Below, piece after piece: positions 1 through 11,132 of a stretch of DNA of 64,000 bases. Within the stretch, counting starts at the first letter, position 1. Each line of letters opens with the position of its first letter. A model generated the notes under the pieces. The model saw nothing but the letters and a program-made list of their open reading frames with translations, searched no databases and was not told where the DNA came from. This stretch comes from Cercis canadensis (taxonomy: Eukaryota; Streptophyta; Magnoliopsida; Fabales; Fabaceae): the NCBI GenBank assembly GCA_003255065.1, contig QAOA01008505.1, positions 1 to 64,000 of the forward strand, read 5' to 3'. The translations under genes and the position numbers were made by a program.

Positions 1-1570
1 GCCTAAAAAGTAATGTATTTCCATTGTTCTGATTAATTAAAAAAAAGGTCTAATTTAAATATATACAAACAAAACTACTAAAAGTTGAAAAAGCAACATA
101 TAAGCTAGTATATCTTGATATTTATATATAAAACACATACTAATGCTTAATAAAATTAAAAATAATAAAAAAAAGCTCCTAAATTCGGATTAGGCTTATA
201 TTGAAGCAAAGGGAATAAAAAAAAACACAAGAAGCCACACAAAGTCCAAATTAACATGGCCTTAATATGGAGAAAACTAATGGGCTGCTTATATTTCAGA
301 ACCCAACTAAACTAGGCCTATGCAAAAGGGACTAATGGACCAGTTTTAATGTGGCCCACGAATTTCAACACCAACCCAAATAAATAACTTAAGCCCAAAT
401 GAAATACAACCCATTCAGCAAAAACAAAAAGAGGCCCACGAATTTCAGCATACAAAGAGGCCCATAAAGTCTAAACTACACAAAATAACAAGTCAAAGAA
501 CAAAACATTAATTCAACACATAAAAGGGGCCATTAAATCAGCAAATGAAGAAGCCCATGAGACAATAAACACAACACAAGCCCAAAAGAAACAAATCAGC
601 CTTAAAAGAAAAAGACCCGTAACTAAAATCCAAATAAGTAAAGAAACAAAATGTTCAAACAAAGCAAAATGGAAAGAAACGCATCAGGGGAAGAAACACG
701 ATACAGGGAGAAGCAAGGCAAATAGAGAGAAGGAAAACACCGCCCCATCTCCTCCTTCCATCCTCGGATCCATGGACTCGATTTTTCAGCTAACAATGGT
801 TAAGGTAAGAACCCCTATCTCTCTATTTCCCTACATACCTCTATTTCTTTTTTTTTTGAAATTTTATTTCTCTCTCTAAAAAAAAAAACCTCTTTCTCTT
901 TCTAAAAATCCTTTCTCTTTCAAAAAAATTCCTCACTCTAACCGGTTTTCTTCTTTAAAATGGAAGATAGTTATGAGGTTGGATGCTTTATTGGCTTAAA
1001 AAAAAATTACTTCTCTCTTTTTTTTCAAATTGGTTTCTCTCTCTAAAAAGGGGTTTCTCTCTCTAAAAATTGAGGATCCTTATCTGTATATTTTTTGGTT
1101 CCCTTTCCGTAAATGTTGTTTATTCTTCTAGATTGGGTGCTAATGGGTATGGGAATGGGTTATTTTGTGTTGTGCTTTATCTTTCTTTCTCTGCTTCTAT
1201 TTTCATTTTTTTTGTTCGATTTCTCTAAAAAAAATGAGAATGGAGCGAAATTATATAGACAAATATATATGAGTATGTTGTGTGTATTATTCAAACAACG
1301 AAAAAAATGGAAAATTTAGCACACAAAAAAAAAGAGGAGTGAGACAGTATTGGTACCGAAAATGACAAAAATGTTGGACCTTTTTCCCTCTGCGTGTTAC
1401 TGGGTTGCCCTCCTTCTTGTTGCTCTGTGTCTCTGTATTTTTGCTTTCTTCTTTCTATTCACTCGTGCTGTGTATTATCTGGTCTCTGCTTGTGTTTTCT
1501 TTTCTCTCTTTGTTTCAGAATTTTTTTCGTCCCTCTGTCTGTGTATTGTGAGGCTTTTTATAGCCAAAAT
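1..1570 (-). repeat. Long LTR-type repeat, copy D (partial)
   Basis: Bases 1-730 match 12,527-13,206 nearly base for base. Bases 780-960 and 1,500-1,567 resemble the reverse complement of copy C (around 13,850-13,990 and 13,390-13,480), including a TATA-like site near 1,557. It is therefore another copy of the repeat at 9.0-16.3 kb, in the opposite orientation to copies A and C. It runs off the left edge of the window and ends abruptly against copia pol sequence near 1,570. Many GGCCCA-type motifs and pyrimidine-rich tracts are present. Short open frames at 1,113-1,319 and 1,350-1,560 have hydrophobic, low-complexity translations and are not supported as genes. Confidence 0.7.
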
Positions 1571-3723
1571 TTTTCATGAAAATATTTTTCCTTTTGATCA
1601 TTTTTCCCATGACCCCAGTGACATGTCACTTCCTCTCATTCCTATTGATTCCCTTGCTTCTGAACATCAAACCATTACCTCTTCTGTTCAACCTGTTGTT
1701 CCTCCTTCTCCTATTCCTTCTAGCTCTCTTGAGTTGCCTGCCCTTGGCATATCAGGTTCTTGTTCCCCTGGCCTCTCTACTGATGCCATACCAGAACTTA
1801 TTTCCTCTACTGATGCCTTACCCGCTACAACCTCCTCTCCTTCATCACATTTTCAGCCTTCTCACTCTCTTCAACCTCCTCCTTTACCTCCTGTCTTAAG
1901 GCATAGTTCTAGACCCAAAGTGAAACCAATCTGGATGTCAGATTTTGTTTCCAATGTTTTTCTTCCCTCAGACTTACCAACTGCTATATCTCCTTCTCCT
2001 GCACACATTTCTCCTGGTTTTTCAAGATACACCCCCTACTTTCCTATATCATCATTCTCCTTATTTTACTGACTCATACATGTCATTTCTTGCAAATGTG
2101 TCTTCTACTCCTGAACCTCGTTCTTACTACCATGCAAGCAAAAATGACAAGTGGCTTGCAGCCATGAATAAAGAAATAGAAGCACTGGAATCCAATCATA
2201 CCTGGGACCTAGTCCCTTTGCCTCCTGGAAAAAAGGCTATTGGCTCTAAGTGGGTCTATAAAATCAAATACTTGCCAGATGGGACTGTTGATAGATATAA
2301 GGCAAGGTTAGTTGCCAAGGGGTATCATCAAATCGAGGGTGTTCACTATAAGGACAGCTTCTCACCTGTTGCAAAGCTTGTCACAGTCAGAATTTTCTTA
2401 GCCATTGTTACTGCACAACAGTGGCCACTCCATCAACTTGACATCAACAATGCCTTCCTCCATGGCTATTTGAATGAAGAAGTGTTCATGTATCCTCCTC
2501 AGGGTTACAACAAAGCCAAATCTCATGAGGTCTGTCTACTCAAGCGCTCCCTCTATGGCTTAAAGCAAGCCTCTAGACAATGGAATCTTGAATTTTCTGG
2601 TAAGCTTAAAGACTATGGCTTCACACAGAGCTCACATGATCATTGTCTCTTCACCTTGCATACATCATCATCTTTCTTAGCTCTATTAGTTTATGTGGAT
2701 GATGTCTTAGTTACGGGTACGCATGATCATGATATCATACAAGTGAAACAGTTTTTGCATGATTCCTTCACTATTAAGGATTTGGGGCCTGCTCATTATT
2801 TTTTGGGTCTTGAGATTGCTCGTGGAGAACTAGGCACTTATGTTACACAAAGGAAATATGTTTTAGATATCTTAAAAGATGCTGGCTTGCTTGGTGCTAA
2901 ACCCACTGCCACACCCCTCCCCAAAGGCCAAAATTTCTCCTCTGCCGGTACCTTGCTGCCTGAACCTGATAGATACAGAAGACTTGTTGGACGTCTGCTT
3001 TATCTCAACCTCACTAGACCAGACATCACTCATGCCGTGCACCAACTCAGTCAATACATCCACTCCCCCACTCAAGCCCATTGGAATGGTGCCATACATG
3101 TTTTGAAATACCTCAAAGGGACCCCCTCTAGAGGTTTATTTTTTGCCTCTGCCTGTGATTTTAACCTCACTGCTTACTGTGATGCTGACTGGGCAGCATG
3201 TAAGGACACCAGAAGGTCCATTACTGCTTACTGTATCTCTCTTGGTTCCTCTCTTATCTCTTGGAAGACTAAGAAACAAACCACTGTTAGTAGATCTTCA
3301 GCAGAGGCAGAGTACCGTAGTCTTGCCACCACAGTTTGTGAACTTCTTTGGATCACCTACATCCTACATGATTTTCGCATCTCTTTCTCTTTGCCTATTC
3401 CTTTGTGGTGACTTCTTTGGATCACATACATCTTACATGATTTTCGAATCTCTTTCTATTTGCCTATTCCTTTGTGGTGTGACAACTTGGCAGCCTTACA
3501 CATTACTGCCAATCCTGTCTTCCATGAGAGGACCAAGCATCTTGAAATAGATTGTCATCTAGTTTGTGATAAGTATAAAGAAGGCTTTGTCCTCCCTCAG
3601 CACATCTCTTCCAAGGCTCAACTTGCTGATATCTTTACCAAGAACCTTGCTGGACCTCAGTTCCATTTCCTTCTGTCCAAGTTGGGATTGGTTGACTTTC
3701 ATTCTTCCCACTCTCCAACTTGA
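1571..3723 (+). pseudogene. Ty1/copia pol remnant (integrase tail, reverse transcriptase, RNase H)
   Basis: This is the 3' part of a copia polyprotein. It begins at the FHENIFPF motif that closes the integrase region, then a Ser/Pro-rich linker, the reverse transcriptase with catalytic YVDDVLVTG (about 2,690-2,720), and RNase H (CDADWA near 3,180; SSAEAEYRSLA near 3,300; DNLAALHI near 3,481). It ends with the usual ADIFTKNL tail. Gag, protease and most of integrase are missing. Two lesions are visible: a +/-1 frameshift at about 2,060-2,075 between linker and RT, and a TGA at 3,409 created by a 69-bp tandem duplication. After that stop the frame is still open to 3,723. Reverse transcriptase and RNase H would copy element RNA into DNA in cytoplasmic particles, but this copy cannot act alone. 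Confidence 0.93.
3342..3479 (+). repeat. 69-bp tandem duplication inside copia RNase H
   Basis: Unit 1 is 3,342-3,410 and unit 2 is 3,411-3,479. They differ at a few positions, including CCTAC/CATAC, TCCTAC/TCTTAC and CGCATC/CGAATC. The length is 23 codons, so the reading frame is kept. The junction puts TG next to A and creates the only stop in this stretch. Confidence 0.9.
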
Positions 3724-3731
3724 CGGGGGGA
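3722..3731 (+). promoter_or_regulatory. Polypurine tract of the copia element
   Basis: The sequence GACGGGGGGA lies directly between the end of pol and the TG that opens the 3' LTR. This is where plus-strand DNA synthesis is primed in copia elements. The C inside the G run is slightly atypical. Confidence 0.75.
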
Positions 3732-4040
3732 TGTACAGAATATAATTGGTTAGTTAGTTAGCTTATATAGTTTATTTATAACTAGAGTGATTAGTTAGAC
3801 AACTGTACCTTAGTTAGTCTTCATTCATTTTGTTAATCATAGTTAGTAGTCTGTTATAAGGCAGTTAAGGAATGCTGAGCTGCCTGCCTACGTGGCACCT
3901 TAGTCTTTTACTTATATAAGACATTATGTATACTGTACTTGTACAGGATTGGAATATACAGAATATTTCTCCTTTCACTCTGATTTCATCTTCTTCTTGC
4001 TTCGTTGCTTGGCTACTCATCCTTTGTAAGGATTGTTACA
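3732..4040 (+). repeat. 3' LTR of the truncated copia element
   Basis: It starts TGTACAGAAT directly after the polypurine tract and ends GATTGTTACA, giving a TG...CA repeat of about 309 bp. A TATA-like site (CTTATATAAG) lies near 3,911-3,920, as expected for an LTR promoter. No 5' LTR is present because the element is truncated at about 1,571, so target duplications cannot be checked. Confidence 0.8.
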
Positions 4041-4870
4041 TTTTTGTACCCGGAAGAAATATTCAAATTAGAACAGCATATTTTTAATGTCTACAGGTGA
4101 ATCAATCAACGCTACAACTGAAGATAGCTTAAGATATTAAAATGAAAGAGATACATCTAGAATATATGCAAGACCAGGCTTCATGCTATAACAGGATGCA
4201 TGTGCATAGCAGACAGTGAATGCATCAATGGTGGACATTACATTTTGCAAACCAAATTTTGAAATAAAAAAAAAAAAAACAAATACATAATGCTCCTTAA
4301 ACATAACCAAGCAAGGAGAGATATGAGTAGATAAAAGAATATAAGAAAATGGGAAATCACTGATCATTGCACAAAAGCAAGAAATGAATGGTGTCATACA
4401 ACAGGCATTGTCCTACTTTCCTCAAGAAACCTCATAAAAATGAGCAAAAACAACATCAACCACACAATATGGCAAAGCATCTTTCTTCTCCAATAGAAGC
4501 TTTATGAAATAGCTACGATTGATTAAAAGGTCAATATTAAGAAGCAATTTCCACAATATATTCTGACAGAGAGAAAGGTTCATTCCAACAATTATAATAT
4601 TATAAACCAAATTTTGAAATAAAATTTAAAAAATATAATACATAATGCTCCGTAAACATAACCAAGCAAGGAATTATATGAGTAGATCAAAGATTATAAG
4701 AAAATGGGAAATCACTTAATGGAGTACTAACCACATAACAATCACATGCCTATAATCCTGTAGATATAATTAGGTTATATATTCAAATGTTGTATTTCAA
4801 ATACAGGATAATACTAGGAATATTGCTAAGTTTGTTATTCTCTTATTTGAATATATTGACACCACTATTC
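4041..4870. repeat. Non-coding stretch with a ~115-bp direct repeat
   Basis: No coding motif is recognised. The segment at about 4,249-4,363 recurs at about 4,604-4,716 in direct orientation. Both contain a stretch reading CATAATGCTCC, then AACATAACCAAGCAAGGA and AAAATGGGAAATCACT. The two copies differ by small indels in the A-rich part. The segment from about 4,757 to the primer-binding site at 4,916 may be the end of a copia LTR, but I could not fix its left edge. Confidence 0.6.
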
Positions 4871-4915
4871 TGAATACAATTGATATCCTTTTCATATCAT
4901 TTACGTTTCTCTATA

Positions 4916-4927
4916 TGGCATCAGAGC
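4916..4927 (+). promoter_or_regulatory. Copia primer-binding site (initiator-Met tRNA type)
   Basis: TGGCATCAGAGC differs by one base from TGGTATCAGAGC, the usual complement to initiator methionine tRNA in plant copia elements. It lies 73 bp upstream of a gag start codon, which supports the assignment. Confidence 0.7.
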
Positions 4928-4999
4928 AAGTTGTGTTTTAACCAGCTTCTCTATCCGATCCATCTCACTTTTATTTTCTGTATTCCTTTTCCTTCTTCC

Positions 5000-5275
5000 A
5001 ATGGCCACATCCTCCACCATCAATTCTATTCTCTTTCACCACGCCACCAACCCCACCGACCTCATCACCATCAACATTTCGAACTTGGTCATCAAGCTCA
5101 CCAGCAACAACTATGTTGCCTAGGCTAAACAAATGAAGTCTATGTTAATCGGCTATGGCCTTGTGGGCTACATCACTGGCTCCACCCCTTGTCCACCACC
5201 CACCATTGAACATCATGGTGAGGATGTTGAGAATCCTCTTTGCACTTTTTGGATTCGACAAGACCATGGGTGTTG
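5000..5275 (+). pseudogene. Ty1/copia gag N-terminal fragment
   Basis: From the ATG at 5,000 the frame reads MATSSTINSI and then a region typical of copia gag N-termini: a hydrophobic segment with SNLVIKLTSNNYVA, a stop, then AKQMKSMLIGYGLVGYITG. The stop TAG at about 5,120 sits where related proteins have a tryptophan, consistent with TGG to TAG. Similarity to gag fades by about 5,275. Gag would form the virus-like particle. The fragment follows a matching primer-binding site, so this is the 5' end of a second copia element, unrelated in position to the pol remnant at 1,571. Confidence 0.7.
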
Positions 5276-6030
5276 GTGTGCAGGACATTATGGAGAATTT
5301 GTTTGGTTGGATGTCCCAAACGTTGGTGCCAATGTTGGGCAGATGGGTTCATGGAGGTTGCAGCAGCAAATGGAGAGTGGGTAGCTGTAGGTACTTGTAG
5401 ACACAGTGTTCATTTGGACCTTGCTCTAGTACTTGTCCCAAGCTCAAAGCCTTTACCTTAAAACAATTAGGGAAAAATTCAATTGAAACATTGTTTTGAT
5501 GACATAATTGAGAAACAGAATTTGAGATTCTCATTGACAGAGGAAACCAATAGAACATTAGACAATTGTAAAGAGGAAGGAAGAGAGCTAGAACCAGTAC
5601 GGGTAATAGGAAGGGAGGTGCTGTCAGCAACAGTGAGTTCATCAGGGTCATCATCCTCGGAGGACACAGTGAGATTGCCAAAGTTGTTGATGGGATTGTG
5701 GGCTCTAGTGATGAGTTGGCTAGAGAGGAAGTGGATCAGTTAGTGGGTCTAGAGGGTCAGCCTAAGGTATGGAGGGTATATTCGAGAAAGAAGGAAGGCA
5801 AAGGGGCATAGATGTAATTGTTTGCATGAGTTTGTTAGGAGGAGAGCGTGATATTAGGAGGAAGGGGGTAGCAGAAGGGGGATGCTGGTTTTGTGAGTTT
5901 CTTCTTGAGAGTAGAGTTCTCCTGGATAGAGGACCCTCTGTAGGAGCTATAGGCTCTAGAGTGATTGTTTTCACTGTTTTTCTATTGCTAAGGCTGAATA
6001 ATACTTGCTACCTATCTTTGATTTCTATCA
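5276..6030 (+). other. Unassigned stretch, probably remnant retroelement and gypsy LTR end
   Basis: Short open stretches occur, such as one ending in VDQLVGLEGQPKVWRVYSRK near 5,725-5,800. This looks like decayed protein-coding sequence, but I cannot name the family. The last part, up to TATCA at about 6,030, is probably the end of a gypsy LTR. It is followed by ATTGGTCTGACCT, which resembles the ATTGGTATTAGAGCC site next to the minus-strand LTR at 26,371, then the gag start. Confidence 0.35.
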
Positions 6031-6058
6031 ATTGGTCTGACCTGTCGGATACGAAATC

Positions 6059-7834
6059 ATGCCGCCAAAGCCTGTAGACAAGGGTGATGTGATGGAAGCT
6101 AGAATGGTCAATGTGGAAGCCATGGGTCCTCGGTTAGAAGGTGTGGAGTTTACCTTAAATGAATTCCATGTTGCTCTTCTGGAGATGCAACGAGCACAGT
6201 TGGAAATGCATAAGTCACTCACTGACAAAATTCAACAAACTCAAGAGAATATACAGCAATCCTTCATGAAGGAACTGAATCAGGTTAGCGGAAAAAGAAT
6301 TGAGGGAGATCAATCGATCAAAATTCCTTTGAATGGTTCATCAACATCTGTTGATAGACTAGGGGGCCGGGTCCTTCGACAACCATTCTTTCACTCGATG
6401 CAAGATGGGTTGGATGAGTATCGTCTCTCAATAAAAAAAGTGGAGTTACTAGGATTTCAAGGGATCGATCCCATGGGGTGGATTCAAAGAGCAGAAACAT
6501 ACTTTGAAGTACATAACACTCCTGAGGACTTGAAGGTGAAGTTGTCCCGCTTGTGCATGGAAGGGGGCACAATTCACTGGTTTACTCTGTTACGTGAGTC
6601 CGACGAACAATTGAAATGGGACAGATTTAAACACTCATTGTTGCTGCATTATGGTGGAACCGTGTACAACAACCCATTTGAAGGATTATCAGTCATTCAT
6701 CAGTCAGGTACGGTGGACGAATTCATTGAGTTGTTTGAAATGGTTTCGGATCAAGTTCCAATATTAATCGAGCTACAGTACCTTGGGTATTTCATGGGAG
6801 GGTTGTGACCGAAAATTCGACAGAGAGTCCGTTCCTTTCACCCTTCGAATCGCTGGCAAGCGATGCAACATGCTTGCGATATGGAACGGGAAATTGATGG
6901 AGTGGTTGTCGGTGGTGATGTCGCATCTTTCAGAGCTCGGTTGGATCAACCTAATTCGATGGGTATATGGGTCACATCCAACCCGAAAAGGGGGTGCAGG
7001 GCATAACCCGTGGAGCTCCAGCAAACCCAGTCAAAGCTGGACGTCCTATACGACGTCGCAAGGAGGTGTGACTTCATCTCTGGGGTCCAACGCGTTTGCG
7101 ACGGGCACTGCAACTTTGAATTTTTCTTCTGCTTAAGGTCATCGACGGGCTTCAATGGACAAATCGAAGGGTGTGCGGCACTTCTCATACCAAGAGCTCA
7201 TGGACCGAAAAGTGAAAGGGCTATGTTTTCGTTGTGGGGAGAAGTTTCATCCGCTGCATCAATGTGCTAAAGAGAGCTTGAAGTTGATGATTATGGGAGA
7301 CGAAGGGAGTGCGGATGGAGAATGAGAGGTAATTGCTTTAGAAGTTGAGCAGGGTACTGAGGGAGAAAGGTTAGAGTGTAAACTCATGGGTCTCTTGGGA
7401 GTGACGGAACCTGACTTCACTGTCTTTAAAACTATGAGACTCAAAGGGGTTCTGAAAGGAATTCCTATAGTGGTGCTGGTTGACAGTGGGGCTAGTCATA
7501 ATTTTGTGGCACCCAAGGTGGTTACTTCACTAAATATTCCAATAGATTCTTCGAGGAGATTTGGGGTAAGACTTGGAGATGGGCATAGGGTCTATATTAG
7601 AGGCAATGTTCTCATCTACCTCTGCGGTTTGGAAAAAATGATGTTGTGGTGGATGCCTATGTGCTTGACTTAGGTGTAGTGGACATGATTTTAGGTGTGG
7701 CTTGGCTGGAATCCTTGGGCAAGGTTGAAATGGATAAGGGTCACATGACCATGTCATTCAAATCAGGGAAGGAAATTGTAGAATTGCAAGGACTTGTTGT
7801 CTCGGTAGAGCTGGCTAACGGGCCAGCCCAGTAG
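6059..7834 (+). pseudogene. Ty3/gypsy gag-protease pseudogene
   Basis: The start MPPKPVDKGD at 6,059 lies soon after a primer-site-like sequence. The order is: a coiled-coil-like N-terminus (about 6,100-6,280), the retrotransposon gag domain (GWIQRAETYFEVHNTPEDLK, about 6,475-6,535, through WDRFKHSLLLHYGG and VRSFHP), a Ser/Gly linker, a CCHC zinc knuckle CFRCGEKFHPLHQC (7,223-7,264), and the aspartic protease core VLVDSGASHNFV (about 7,470-7,505). The protease tail LGVAWLESLG is at about 7,695-7,725. Lesions are stops at about 6,806, 7,134 and 7,324, and frameshifts near 6,990 and 7,635. Reverse transcriptase and later domains are absent. The sequence after about 7,810 is unrelated. The 6,806 stop fits CGA to TGA. 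Confidence 0.9.
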
Positions 7835-8940
7835 GGCCGGGCCACATCGGGTGGTGCATCGCCTCCACAGTCAAATCTAGAGCAACAAACAGCAAATAAC
7901 AATTATTTAAGATTAGAACCTAAATCAATTCTTTCTGGGAATCTCCAAATTCATTTTGTCGGGGGATTGGGGGTGGCTAGGATTACAGGTATAATACTTA
8001 AAATGAAACATCATTATTTCCCATCAATCATAATCATGCAGACAAAAGAGAGGGTCTGCATTGTATAATTAAGCAATGGAAACATCCTTAAAATGACTTA
8101 CCTTACTTCAGAGTCTAGAATGAGAGAGATCTGAGGCAAATAGTTTGAGTATTTAATTATAAGTTGTTGTGGTGCTCTCTAGATAATTGATTTGGCTTCC
8201 ATATATTGTGTGTTTTGTTTGTCTTGTGAGCTTCTCTGTACGCCATACCTCTGTTTTCTTTTTTATAGTGAAGTTTGTTTGCGCCTATCCTATAAATCCT
8301 ATATGAATTCGTCTATTTGCTCCTCACTTTGAACTGCAATTCTAAACTTCAGATTCCAATTTTGTCCTTTGTTATTCTTATTTAAGTTGCTATTAATTCA
8401 ATTCTTAAGTCACAATATTTTCCTTACTCATTTGGGGGTTATTTTATCACAATAAAATTTGTAGATAGTATCATTTCAACTTAGTCAGCTGAATAGATGT
8501 TGGGACTGCATATCTTTCTAAGTGATTTCTCCTTCTAATTTGAGACTGTGTTTCTGATTTCTAAATTTTATTAAATTATCATTGACAAGTTTATTTTTTA
8601 AAAGAAAAAAAGGTAATTTGCAATCCCCACTTTAAATTTTAGTATTTGGCAATATTATTCCATATTCAATATGTCCACCCAAGAAAATGTGTATACAACT
8701 AATGATGTATCTAAATAATTCTTTGAAACTGTGTTTAGCAATGTAACAGTACGCAATCAAACTTCATGAAGTCAGTCATATAATAAACTATAATTTTACA
8801 TTAAACAAACTCTTCAATATTTGTTGACACCCAAATTTGTACATGGATTATTTTTGGAATGGTCTTTGGAACCATATCTCTATGTGCTCAATTGAAACAT
8901 TTCAATACTACAAAATAAAGCAGATATAGTTAAAAGAGTA
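7835..8940. other. Non-coding stretch, nothing identified
   Basis: AT-rich sequence with no open frame above background on either strand. I see no coding motif, tRNA or terminal repeat. Confidence 0.5.
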
Positions 8941-9006
8941 AAACCCCTTTTTGGTCCCTGAAAAACACATCCACTAACAAATTAGTCCTCCAAAAATGTT
9001 CGGTGA
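8941..9006 (+). mobile_element. Partial MULE-type terminal inverted repeat
   Basis: The stretch with TTTTTGGTCCCTGAAAAAC and TTAGTCCTCCAAAAATG resembles the 'ggtccctg' termini of non-autonomous plant MULEs such as the one at 19,880. It is cut off at a single N (9,007), so no partner end or target duplication is seen. Confidence 0.35.
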
Positions 9007-9019
9007 NTTATTATTAAAA

Positions 9020-11132
9020 ATGAATAATAATAATAAAAAAAAAGGCAAAGGAGAAATAATTGCCATTTGAAGCAACACGCAAGGCAGCAACCCTTCTTTG
9101 CTGTTCACCAGTCCAGCCACGCTTCAAACCATGCCTCTTGCAGCTTGAAAGCAGGAAATCATCAACTCACATCAGTGCAACTTGCACAAATATGTGTCTA
9201 TAAAAAGAGACACATGCAAAGAAAGAAGGGGATACACAAAACAGAGAGATATGGAGGTAGAGGAAGAACCCCGAAAATTTGAAAAGCAGCAACACAACTC
9301 ATGTATCAATATTATTGCTCAATGTTCATTTATCTTTTTCTTTGCTGAATTTTCATTATTGTTGCACTACACACAGCACACACAGCAAACCCACTCCCAT
9401 CCTTTTTCTTTTAGACAAGCAAAAGAAATTTTTAAAGAAACCAAATGGAGACATCAAATTAGAGAGAATCCCTTTAAACACCATTTTAATAAAAGTAAAA
9501 CCTAGAAATTTCTTTCCTTAGGATTTATTCAGGGAATCAAGAATTAAACATAATAGAAGTTGATTTAAACAAAAGGAAACCAAATTAGAGTGAAGATTTT
9601 TAGAGAGAGAAACAAAGTTTCAAGAGATGGAAAGAGATAAATTTTTGAGAGATTGTGAGAGAAATCTTTACCTTAGCCACCAATGATTGAAAAGTAGAGA
9701 CAAAATCCATGCTTAGAGAAAAAAAATCCATGTTTGCTGCACTTTCCCCCTTTTGCTGCATTTTTCAGTGCTCCCTGTTAACTATTCCTTTCTTTTCGCT
9801 TCTTCCTATCGTCCATCATTTGCTAAAGTTTGTTTTTAATTTTTGTTTTATAGTTTATTTGGTCTAGTCAAGGCCTTTAGGAGAGATTTGATCCAATGCT
9901 TCTCATTTGTTTCATTACTATAAGCATGAGCATTTTCTTAGTTTCTTCAATATACATTAGGCTCATACAGTTTAGGCCTTCTAGTGGCCTCTCATGTTTT
10001 TTTTGCTTCAATCAAAGGCTAGTCCGAATTAGGGGGGCCATTATGTGTTTTATTTCCTTTATTTTTGCATAGTTTTATGTCTTTGTTTCTTTTAATTGGA
10101 TTGGACTTTATTTTTATTTTTTGAGGTTATGTTTTTCTATTATTTAAGAGCTACATTATTTAATGTACTAACCTTTTTTTTTTTTGGTTTTCATTTATTT
10201 AGGACTTATGTTTTGTTTTTGGCCATTCTAATATATTTATTTTGTAGTTTTCTTTTATTTTTCTTTCTTTCTTTACATATTGTCATTATCATGTTTTTTT
10301 TTTATTTTTTTAATTAAATTATCTTATTTATTTTATATGCTTTATACATTTTATATTACACTTAATCATTGTAAATAAAATTAAAGTCCGACGACGGATT
10401 AAGTTAGGGAATAATTGTGTTGACAATTGTTTCCTAATATTCCTGAGGTGAGGGATAAATTTTTTGGTTATGCCAAAGGTACTAGTGTGACCAATAAAAT
10501 TCTCAATATCACTTTTATCTTTTTAAATTAATATTTTTCTAGCATTCATTTGTTACATTATAATTCATCTTATTACTTTTTATCATTGTTTTTACTTATG
10601 TTAGAATAAGATTACCGACAAAGGAATAATCAAAATTAGCTATAATGATGACAATATTTTGACATTCCGGAGGTAAAGTGGTTTCTCTAGTTTTGCCATG
10701 AGAAGTGTCCCTTTGACTTTTCCAGATATACTGGTGGACTAAAGAAAGACCTTCAATAAAAAATCTTTTTTCCACAAATCTCAAATTTATTTTCTAACAT
10801 TTATAATAAATTGCATTTCATACATTTTCTAGTTATTACTCAGATAATAAAAATGTTAAAACTTGCTTATGACGGAATAGATTAGGGGAGGATTGTAATG
10901 ATAATCACGAACTCTACCTAATAGTCTTGAGGCATCCATTAGGTTTTGCCAGAAGGACTGGCAGGACCTAACAATGTTAATTTATTTTAAAAATATAACG
11001 TTAGGACCAATTTAATTCACCTTAAGAGATAATAAAAGATTAAATAGGTAACAGTTTTAAAAACGGACGTCATACGGTGCTAATACATTCCCTACACGTA
11101 ATCAACCCCCGAATCCAAATTCTGAAAACGCA
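9020..11132 (+). repeat. Long LTR-type repeat, copy A (3' truncated)
   Basis: It aligns collinearly with copy C (13,208-16,150): a poly-A-rich start, the shared block AACTCACATCAGTGCAACTT, a TATAAAAAGAGACACA promoter-like site at about 9,199, and the conserved end block near 10,385-11,115. It lacks the last ~190 bp seen in copy C, and at 11,132 it meets the start of inverted copy B. The TATA box supports reading this strand as the sense strand. The open frame at 10,096-10,317 is T-rich low complexity. Assignment to the Tat/Ogre group is inference from the long LTR and the end sequence, not proven. Confidence 0.72.

Noticed and set aside
1113..1570. Open frames at 1,113-1,319 and the first 70 codons of the frame from 1,350
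   Set aside because: Hydrophobic, pyrimidine-driven translations lie inside LTR copy D. Recognisable copia sequence starts only at about 1,571, so these are not an authentic N-terminus.
10096..10317. Phe/Leu-rich frames in the long LTR copies (also 14,053-14,313 and 15,030-15,242)
   Set aside because: T-rich non-coding LTR sequence. The same region in the other copies does not keep the frame.
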